Shown here one piece after another: positions 1 through 5,103 of a stretch of DNA of 5,103 nucleotides (within the stretch, counting starts at the first letter, position 1; every line of letters starts with the position of its first letter). The position numbers were made by a program, and so were the translations under genes. Under the pieces are notes generated by a model. It had not been told where the DNA came from, ran no database searches, and saw only the letters and a program-made list of their open reading frames with translations. Origin of the DNA: Chloroflexota bacterium (GTDB lineage Bacteria > Chloroflexota > Dehalococcoidia > Dehalococcoidales > JAHJRU01); NCBI GenBank assembly GCA_018830745.1, contig JAHJRU010000135.1, positions 1 to 5,103 on the forward strand, given 5' to 3'.

Positions 1-1
1 C

Positions 2-868
2 ATCTGTCTCCCGCTGGCTCCCCACCTGTCCCGGGTAGCTTTTATTCCCGGTCACATCCTGGTTCCCATAGTTCTGGTTCTGGCCCTTACCGGTGCTTAT
101 GGGTACCACAGGCTGTACAATGATGTCCTGGTAGCGCTCATCTTCGGCGTGGTGGGACTGGCGATGAGGAGGTTTGATTTCAACCGCCCGGCGCTGTTAC
201 TGGGCTTTATTCTGGGGCCCATCTTCGAAAAGTTCTTCTTTATCGCCCTTAAGGCAGACGGCCCGCTGTTCTTTGTAAGACCGATAAGTTTGGCCCTCAT
301 CGCTATCACCATTGCCGTTATCGCCTTCGGGCCGATAAAGGATATCATCCGGCACCGCAGAGGAGTCAGCGAGTCACCGAAGAGGGCTGAGCATGGGTTG
401 AAACTCGGCGGTAACGGTTACATTTATATCATTCTGGTGGCCATTTCGCTATTCGTACTAGTCTGGTCATTTACTGAGATTCCAACCTTTCAGTCCAGAC
501 TGCTGCCGGTAGCAATCGGGGGTATCATTCTTCTTCTGGCAGCCATAGGACTGCGGCATGAATTGCTTTATGGTGATAAACCGGAAAGCCACGGTGAAAA
601 AGACACAAGTTTTATGGCTCAGGAGACATGGCGCGGATATGTGGTTAACCTGTCCTGGGTGGCCGGCTTTCTTCTGGCCATCTATCTGGTTGGCTATCTC
701 ATATCCATCCCCCTATTTGTTCTCTTCTATATGAAGCGACTTGGTGCCAGGTGGCTTACTTCTATAATATCCACCGTGTTAGCCACCAGCTCTATCTATG
801 TTATGTTTGAAATTTTCCTTGACCTCGAACTGTATCGCGGACTATTCCTCATGTGGCTGGGTTACTAG
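2..868 (+). CDS. TctA-TctB fused permease of a tripartite tricarboxylate transporter (5' partial)
   Basis: This is the membrane component of a TTT-family secondary transporter, which works with a periplasmic TctC-type binding protein to import carboxylates or related small organics. The frame is open from base 2 to TAG at 866-868 (288 visible residues), and the start lies outside the window. A GTG at 149 could be called as a start, but the upstream codons already read as TctA-like membrane sequence, so it is internal. Visible residues 1 to about 121 resemble the C-terminal end of TctA: two hydrophobic helices, then ALLLGFILGPIFEK and the FFVRPIS segment (compare LGP..E and LTRPISA in the family). 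After a charged linker (HRRGVSESPKRAEH), residues from about 139 to 288 resemble TctB: four hydrophobic segments, LLPVAIGGIILLL after the first, and an ending of the LxxYRGLF type. The two subunits are normally separate genes, so this is a fusion with TctA first. The substrate is unknown. Family call is firm; specificity is not. Confidence 0.85.
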   Translation: MCLPLAPHLSRVAFIPGHILVPIVLVLALTGAYGYHRLYNDVLVALIFGVVGLAMRRFDFNRPALLLGFILGPIFEKFFFIALKADGPLFFVRPISLALIAITIAVIAFGPIKDIIRHRRGVSESPKRAEHGLKLGGNGYIYIILVAISLFVLVWSFTEIPTFQSRLLPVAIGGIILLLAAIGLRHELLYGDKPESHGEKDTSFMAQETWRGYVVNLSWVAGFLLAIYLVGYLISIPLFVLFYMKRLGARWLTSIISTVLATSSIYVMFEIFLDLELYRGLFLMWLGY

Positions 869-928
869 GGCGGCCCCAGAAACCACACCACCTCAGCAAT
901 AATACATTGCGGTTTAGCCTCAGGTCTC

Positions 929-957
929 TCCATATTCATTGATTTAACAGATATGGA
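929..957. repeat. Inverted repeat TCCATAT-N15-ATATGGA over the AOR promoter
   Basis: Seven-base perfect arms lie at 929-935 and 951-957, separated by 15 bases. The candidate -35 hexamer (939-944) sits inside the spacer, so the repeat could be an operator or could form in a longer upstream transcript. A 7-base pair of arms can occur by chance in AT-rich DNA. No regulator gene is visible in the window. Confidence 0.3.
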
Positions 958-968
958 TTTGGGATAAT
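939..968 (+). promoter_or_regulatory. Candidate sigma70-type promoter for the AOR gene
   Basis: TTGATT at 939-944 (4 of 6 matches to TTGACA) is followed by an 18-base spacer and GATAAT at 963-968 (5 of 6 matches to TATAAT). Transcription would start near 975 and leave a leader of about 19 bases before the ATG at 994. Position in a 125-base gap directly ahead of a gene supports the call. The upstream transporter could still read through, because no convincing terminator is seen between the genes. Confidence 0.45.
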
Positions 969-980
969 AGCTACTAGCTA
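968..980. repeat. Short palindromic repeat TAGCTA-C-TAGCTA
   Basis: Two copies of the self-complementary hexamer TAGCTA (968-973 and 975-980) flank one C, giving a 13-base near-perfect dyad. It overlaps the last base of the candidate -10 hexamer, covers the predicted transcription start, and abuts the ribosome binding site. That is a typical place for a repressor operator. It is short and may be chance. Confidence 0.3.
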
Positions 981-987
981 AGGGGGG
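981..987 (+). promoter_or_regulatory. Ribosome binding site of the AOR gene
   Basis: AGGGGGG at 981-987 ends six bases before the ATG at 994. It supports that start codon, from which the protein opens with the family-typical GYTGKILRVNL segment. The run of six Gs is a looser match to the anti-Shine-Dalgarno sequence than AGGAGG, but it is still strongly pairing. Confidence 0.7.
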
Positions 988-993
988 ATTAAA

Positions 994-2880
994 ATGGAGC
1001 ATCTATACGGGTACACCGGTAAAATCCTGCGCGTTAATCTTAGCCAGAGACAAATAAGCATCGAAGACGAAGACCCGGCTGTCCTCAGAAAATACCTCGG
1101 CGGAATGGGCCTGGCAGCCAAGATTCTCTACGAGGAAGTCCCACCAGGAGTGCCATGGTCTGACCCGGAAAACCGCATCATCTTTGGCTCCGGGCCACTG
1201 GGCGGCACCAGGGTGATGGGCTCAGCAACCTTTAACGTGACCACCAAAGGTCCTATGAATGAAGGGCCAGTAGCCACCCAGGCTAATGGCTATTTCGGCG
1301 CTTTCCTGAGAATGTCCGGCTTTGATGCCATAATCATCCAGGGTAAGGCTGATAACCTGTGCTATCTATACATACATGACGGCCAGGCGGAAATAAGAGA
1401 TGGCAGCCATCTTACCGGCAAAGATACCTGGGAAACCGAAGACTTAATCAAGGATGAACTGGGATTTGCCACCCAGGCAATGAGCGTCATTGGTATTGGG
1501 CCAGCCGGGGAGAACCTGGTGCGCTTCGCCGCCGTGGTCGGCGACCGCGGGCACGTGGCGGGCCATGGCGGGCCGGGCGCCGTCATGGGCTCCAAGAATC
1601 TCAAGGCGATTGCCGTAGCCCGGGGAAAAGGAAAAGTCCCCATCTACGACGAAAAAAAGCTCTCTGCCCTGAGTAAGCAGATGTTTGAAACCGTTATAAG
1701 CGAGTCCGGATGGCCCGCTGGATATCGCTGGGGTACATTATGGATAATGAGAGCGCTGGCCAAGCTTGACCGCCCCAATGGCATTCCCATTAAGAACTAT
1801 ACCATCTCCGTATCACCGATGACCGAGGAGCAAATGGAGACCTATAGCCCGGAGTTCCTCAGAGATAACCTTACTCTGGTACGACATCATCCCTGCTGGG
1901 CTTGCCAGATGCACCACTGTGACATCATACGCATCCCGGAAGGCCCCTACGAAGGTGCCGAGGGCGAAGAGCCGGAGTACGAGGGTCTGGCTGCCGTAGG
2001 ACCGCAGGTAGGCATCTATAACGGCCTGACTGCCACCGCCCTCAGCAATGAGGTTGACCGCCTTGGACTGGAGTGCAACGAGGCGGGATGGGTGCTGGGT
2101 ATGGCATTCGAGTGCTATGAAAAGGGTTTGCTCAGCAAAGAAGATACCGGTGGTCTGGAGCTGACCTGGGGCAACGTGGAAGCAGTGCGGGGGTTACTCA
2201 ACAAGATAGCCCTTAGAGAAGATATCGGTGATACACTGGCGGAGGGAGCTATGCGGGCGGCACAGCGCATCGGCGGCGAGGCTACGCAGATGGCGATTTA
2301 TACCAATAACGGCACTACACCGGTGGGGCATGACCACCGGCGCAACTGGGCATACCTGCTGGATAACTGTGTTTCCAATACTGCCAGCACCCAGGCACAC
2401 CTCATGCCGCGTTCCAGCGCCGTGGGCATAATCGAACCCAGCTCGCCTTTCTCTCCGGATGAAGTGGCGGTGCAGACCGCCCAGGCAACCGGTGTCAACC
2501 CCTTTATCGATTCCCTGGGCATATGCCACCAGTCCAACCGGGAGGTGCCGGAGCTACTCATAGGCATGCTCAACGCCGCCACCGGATGGGATTTTACCTG
2601 GGAGGAAGCAATGCAGATGGGAGAGCGCACCATAAACCTGCTGCGCGCCTTTTATATCCGCCACGGCTATACGCCCGATTTGGAAGCACCCTCGACTCGA
2701 TATAGCTCTCCTATACCTGACGGGCCCAATCAGGGTGAGTGCATTGCCCCGGTAATAGACCAGATGCTGGATATTTATTATAAAGAAATGGGCTGGGACA
2801 GGGCTAGCGGCAAACCACTGCCGGACACGTTGCGAAAGCTGGAGCTAGCTCATATCATACCTGACCTTTGGCCTGAGTAG
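994..2880 (+). CDS. Aldehyde:ferredoxin oxidoreductase family protein (tungsten/molybdenum bis-pterin enzyme)
   Basis: Members typically oxidise aldehydes to acids in the cytoplasm with ferredoxin as acceptor, using a W- or Mo-bis-pyranopterin and one [4Fe-4S] cluster. Some relatives, such as BamB of the class II benzoyl-CoA reductase, catalyse other low-potential reactions. The 628-residue length fits the usual 600-640. Seen in order: GYTGKILRVNLS at the N-terminus; the pterin-binding stretch with GSGPLGG and NVTTKGP; AGHGGPGAVMGSKNLKAI at 189-206, a strong family signature, with H191 and P194 where RGGLG is common; the cluster motif C301-x2-C304-x4-C309; GHDHRRNW at 445-452; and DSLGIC ending in the fourth cluster ligand candidate, C511. 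The Cx2Cx4C spacing has one residue more than the Cx2Cx3C of Pyrococcus AOR. Start is the ATG after a strong G-rich ribosome binding site. It lies between a carboxylate-type transporter and a glycyl radical enzyme, so oxidation of an aldehyde made by that enzyme is a reasonable inference. Substrate and metal are unknown. Confidence 0.93.
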   Translation: MEHLYGYTGKILRVNLSQRQISIEDEDPAVLRKYLGGMGLAAKILYEEVPPGVPWSDPENRIIFGSGPLGGTRVMGSATFNVTTKGPMNEGPVATQANGYFGAFLRMSGFDAIIIQGKADNLCYLYIHDGQAEIRDGSHLTGKDTWETEDLIKDELGFATQAMSVIGIGPAGENLVRFAAVVGDRGHVAGHGGPGAVMGSKNLKAIAVARGKGKVPIYDEKKLSALSKQMFETVISESGWPAGYRWGTLWIMRALAKLDRPNGIPIKNYTISVSPMTEEQMETYSPEFLRDNLTLVRHHPCWACQMHHCDIIRIPEGPYEGAEGEEPEYEGLAAVGPQVGIYNGLTATALSNEVDRLGLECNEAGWVLGMAFECYEKGLLSKEDTGGLELTWGNVEAVRGLLNKIALREDIGDTLAEGAMRAAQRIGGEATQMAIYTNNGTTPVGHDHRRNWAYLLDNCVSNTASTQAHLMPRSSAVGIIEPSSPFSPDEVAVQTAQATGVNPFIDSLGICHQSNREVPELLIGMLNAATGWDFTWEEAMQMGERTINLLRAFYIRHGYTPDLEAPSTRYSSPIPDGPNQGECIAPVIDQMLDIYYKEMGWDRASGKPLPDTLRKLELAHIIPDLWPE

Positions 2881-2896
2881 AAGCGGTAGCACGAAG

Positions 2897-2930
2897 GTGC
2901 CGTCATCGACGAATAGCTGCTTCCCGGCAC
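2897..2930. repeat. Inverted repeat GTGCCG-N22-CGGCAC downstream of the AOR gene
   Basis: Six-base perfect GC-rich arms at 2897-2902 and 2925-2930 enclose 22 bases. A smaller hairpin CGTC-ATC-GACG lies at 2901-2911 and would compete with the left arm. The position, just after the AOR stop, would suit a transcript-end structure. There is no T-run after it, so a classical intrinsic terminator is not supported. Confidence 0.25.
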
Positions 2931-2990
2931 GGATAGCACTCACTTCCCTTACTCTATATTACCTGTGATTATCTTCTACAATGAGCCGGA

Positions 2991-3019
2991 TTGACAGACT
3001 AATACTTGATTGATATATT
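2991..3019 (+). promoter_or_regulatory. Near-consensus extended -10 sigma70 promoter for the glycyl radical enzyme gene
   Basis: TTGACA at 2991-2996 matches the -35 consensus fully. A 17-base spacer leads to TATATT at 3014-3019 (5 of 6), directly preceded by TGA at 3011-3013, which gives the extended -10 TGn element. Transcription would start near 3026, leaving a leader of about 45 bases. This is the best promoter in the window. It indicates that the radical enzyme gene can be expressed independently of the AOR gene. Confidence 0.72.
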
Positions 3020-3059
3020 GAAGGTATACTAACGTACATTCCCCCGAATACTAGTTATC

Positions 3060-3065
3060 AGGAGA
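3060..3065 (+). promoter_or_regulatory. Ribosome binding site of the glycyl radical enzyme gene
   Basis: AGGAGA at 3060-3065 stands five bases before the ATG at 3071 and decides that start. The next in-frame ATG (M34, in the segment KYLMESYRE) would cut into the conserved N-terminal helix region. Confidence 0.75.
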
Positions 3066-3070
3066 TTGGC

Positions 3071-5103
3071 ATGGAAGCATTATCTTTGCTCAGTGATAGA
3101 GTTAGTAAAATTAAGGAAACTCTTTTCCAGAGTGAGGTCACATTATCCTGCGAGCGCCTCAAGTACCTGATGGAGTCCTACCGTGAAACTGACGGGCAAA
3201 ACCCGGTGCTGAGACGAGCCAGAGCATTTGAGAAAATTTTGAATAACCGCACCATCTACATTGATGATAACCCAATAGTGGGAACGTTAACGGAGTACCA
3301 GCTCGGCGTCCAGCCTTTTGTTGAAAATTCCTGTGACTGGATGAAGGGAGCGGATAGTTTCAGAACCGCACTGGGAAAAGGAAATATCAGTGAGGCGGAT
3401 GCCAAGCTCTTGCTGGAAACCGTTAACTTCTGGAAGGGGCGGGATACATTCTCCCGGTCAGTTGAGGCGTGGTCTCAAAAACACCCCACAGTAAGTTATC
3501 AGGAGCTACAGGATGCGGGGATAATGGTTGACACAGCCCACACGCCCATGGGCAGATGCTGTCCGGATTACGGTAAGGTGCTGAACATAGGGTTGACTGG
3601 GATAATAGAAGAGGCAAAACAGAAATTGAACAGTCTGCCGCTATGCTCGCTGGAAGCGTACCGGCAGGCGGAATTTCTAAATGCCGTGATTATTTCGTGT
3701 GAAGCCGTCATTGCCTTTGCCCGACGATACGGCGCACTAGCGGGAGAGATGGCACAGAAGGAGACGGATGACCGGAGGAAGAAGGAATTAAACAGAATTG
3801 CCGCCACCTGTTACCATGTCCCGGCTAATCCGGCACGGGACTTCTGCGAAGCGGTACAGTCCTTCTGGTTTATACAGCTCGCGGTAAGCATTGAGCACCT
3901 GGGACCGGGTATATGCCCCGGCAGGTTCTCCCAGTATATGTACCCGCTCTACCAGAAAGACAAAGAACAGGGCAAGCTCACCGAAGAGGAAACCCTCGAG
4001 CTTCTGGAGCTGCTTTTCCTGAAGTTCGTCACGCTAATTAGATTTTTACCCGGAGCGGTGGTTGAGCAGAACCAGGGAAATATGTTCCAGAACATCAGCC
4101 TTGGCGGACTTACTCCATCCGGAGAAGATGCTACCAATGAGATGGACTATCTGGTACTGGAAGCCCAGAAGCGCGTCCGCTCAATTCAGCCCACCCTCTC
4201 AATATTGTACCACGACAGACTGCCGGAGGAACTTCTCCTGAAGGCGGCGGAGCTGGTCAGTACCGGCATTGGGATGCCGGCATTCTTCAACAATGACCTC
4301 AATATCCAGGGGCTAATTGAACATGGCGCTTCGCTGGAAGACGCCCGGAACTACTCTATCATAGGCTGTGTCGAAGCGGGTTTTTCGCATACTGCCAATA
4401 CCATGCATGGCGGAGCTTTGAACTTGCCCAAGATGCTGGAGCTTGCCCTGAATAATGGTAAAGACATGTTGAGCGGCAAGCAGATAGGTCCCCAGACGGG
4501 GGATCCTCTTAAATTCCGCTCCTATAGCGAGTTGCACGAAGCAATCAAAGCACAGCTCCAATATTTTATGCCCCTGAGGATAGATTTTCAATATACGGTT
4601 AACGCCCTTAATGCCGAGTTCTTACCTCTGCCGTTCAACTCGGCATTAGTGGATGACTGCATCGCCACCGGGAAAAGCATGGGGCAGGGCGGAGCCAGGT
4701 ATTCTATGGACGGTTGCGGTCCGGTAGGCGTAATTGATTTAGCTGATTCACTGGCGGCAATAAACACATTTGTATTTGAGGAAAAGTCGCTTAGCATGGC
4801 TGAATTAACCGAGGCATTACGCTCCAATTTTGACGGGAAAGAGGAGCTTCGCCACCGGTTAAAGAAGGCTCCTAAATATGGGAATGGCGGTGACTATGTT
4901 GAGGGCATTGCCCGGGAGTGGTATGAACTCTTCTACGATGAGCACCAGAAATTCCATGATTACCTTGGCGGGCGCGCCAGACCTTTCGCCCTTTCTGTGA
5001 GCTACCATCCGGTGCTCGGTTCGAAAACCGCGGCATTGCCCAGCGGTAGGGAAGCCCGGGAATCTCTGGCAGATGGGACTGTATCTCCCGGCGCTGGTTG
5101 TGA
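3071..5103 (+). CDS. Glycyl radical enzyme, pyruvate formate-lyase/diol dehydratase family (3' partial)
   Basis: These anaerobic cytoplasmic enzymes store a radical on a C-terminal glycine, pass it to an active-site cysteine, and cleave C-C, C-O, C-N or C-S bonds. A radical SAM activase installs the radical. The frame gives 677 complete codons and is still open at the window end; the terminal TGA triplet is out of frame. Seen: an N-terminal helical region with the lipid-like IVGTLTE segment near residue 70; the PFL-like body with IQPTLSILYH at 372-381 and GIGMPAFFNND; the catalytic cysteine in GCVE (C433, E435); LNLPKMLELALNNG; GGARYSMDG at 540-548; LADSLAAI at 557-564; and ALPSGREA before SPGAGC at the end. 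GCVE is shared by eliminases (choline lyase, glycerol, propanediol and hydroxyproline dehydratases) and hydroxyphenylacetate decarboxylase, and argues against pyruvate formate-lyase itself, which has CC. The RVxGY-type glycyl loop lies beyond the edge, about 100 residues on by family length. Subfamily and substrate are not recognised. Confidence 0.92.
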   Translation, partial: MEALSLLSDRVSKIKETLFQSEVTLSCERLKYLMESYRETDGQNPVLRRARAFEKILNNRTIYIDDNPIVGTLTEYQLGVQPFVENSCDWMKGADSFRTALGKGNISEADAKLLLETVNFWKGRDTFSRSVEAWSQKHPTVSYQELQDAGIMVDTAHTPMGRCCPDYGKVLNIGLTGIIEEAKQKLNSLPLCSLEAYRQAEFLNAVIISCEAVIAFARRYGALAGEMAQKETDDRRKKELNRIAATCYHVPANPARDFCEAVQSFWFIQLAVSIEHLGPGICPGRFSQYMYPLYQKDKEQGKLTEEETLELLELLFLKFVTLIRFLPGAVVEQNQGNMFQNISLGGLTPSGEDATNEMDYLVLEAQKRVRSIQPTLSILYHDRLPEELLLKAAELVSTGIGMPAFFNNDLNIQGLIEHGASLEDARNYSIIGCVEAGFSHTANTMHGGALNLPKMLELALNNGKDMLSGKQIGPQTGDPLKFRSYSELHEAIKAQLQYFMPLRIDFQYTVNALNAEFLPLPFNSALVDDCIATGKSMGQGGARYSMDGCGPVGVIDLADSLAAINTFVFEEKSLSMAELTEALRSNFDGKEELRHRLKKAPKYGNGGDYVEGIAREWYELFYDEHQKFHDYLGGRARPFALSVSYHPVLGSKTAALPSGREARESLADGTVSPGAGC

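Noticed and set aside
149..151. GTG at 149 as the true start of a stand-alone small permease
   Set aside because: The frame continues upstream to the window edge with TctA-like hydrophobic sequence, so the GTG is an internal valine codon.
97..348. Minus-strand open frame opposite the TctA-like segment
   Set aside because: The plus-strand frame has clear transporter features, and the minus-strand product is a basic, serine-rich shadow.
857..879. Stem CTGGG-N13-CCCAG around the transporter stop codon as a terminator
   Set aside because: The stem is only five base pairs, the loop is 13 bases, and no T-run follows. It does not meet the form of an intrinsic terminator.
1362..1643. Minus-strand open frame of 93 codons inside the AOR gene
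   Set aside because: It lies fully inside a well-supported coding region on the other strand, with a low-complexity, proline- and arginine-rich product. It is a shadow frame. The same applies to minus-strand frames at 2194-2529, 2298-2633, 3423-3617, 3568-3807, 3949-4137, 4313-4591 and 4588-4827.
2228..2705. Plus-strand short frames at 2228-2431 and 2523-2705
   Set aside because: Both are in alternate frames within the AOR gene, and their products show no family resemblance.
5101..5103. Terminal TGA as the stop codon of the glycyl radical enzyme
   Set aside because: The reading frame splits these bases as the end of a TGT codon and the first two bases of a GA- codon, so the gene continues past the window.
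1..5103. CRISPR arrays, tRNA or rRNA genes, insertion sequences, attachment sites
   Set aside because: No regularly spaced repeats, cloverleaf-like sequence, transposase-like protein or terminal inverted repeats were found on reading through the window.

Overview
The window reads as part of a catabolic or accessory locus from an anaerobic bacterium. Two of its three genes encode oxygen-sensitive enzyme families: an aldehyde:ferredoxin oxidoreductase (AOR, a tungsten/molybdenum bis-pterin enzyme with an iron-sulfur cluster) and a glycyl radical enzyme (GRE). The third encodes the membrane part of a tripartite tricarboxylate transporter (TTT). GC content looks roughly balanced by eye. Shine-Dalgarno sites and sigma70-type promoters are of ordinary bacterial form. 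Anaerobic Chloroflexota (Dehalococcoidia-like) or Desulfobacterota would fit this gene set, but the sequence alone does not fix the taxon.

Layout, all genes on the + strand. Positions 2-868 hold the 3' part of a transporter gene whose start lies before the window. It carries the end of a TctA-type large permease fused in frame to a TctB-type small permease. Positions 869-993 are an intergenic gap with a candidate promoter, two inverted repeats and a G-rich ribosome binding site. Positions 994-2880 hold a complete 628-codon AOR-family gene. Positions 2881-3070 are a second gap with a near-consensus extended -10 promoter (TTGACA, 17-base spacer, TGa TATATT). Positions 3071-5103 hold a glycyl radical enzyme gene that runs off the window. 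It shows the catalytic Cys motif GCVE, but the C-terminal glycyl radical loop is not included.

Inferred joint role: the transporter imports a carboxylic acid or similar small organic substrate. The radical enzyme performs an elimination, decarboxylation or C-X cleavage. The AOR oxidises an aldehyde product to an acid with ferredoxin as acceptor, or does a related low-potential conversion. The substrate cannot be read from the sequence. The AOR and GRE genes each appear to have their own promoter, so they may be separately controlled rather than one simple operon. Not visible here, and expected beyond the edges if the cluster is complete, are the GRE activase (a radical SAM protein), the TctC-type periplasmic binding protein, the N-terminal part of TctA, and the rest of the GRE.

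The points most worth a second look are the TctA-TctB fusion, an altered cysteine spacing in the AOR cluster motif, non-standard residues in the GRE, and the pairing of AOR with GRE.
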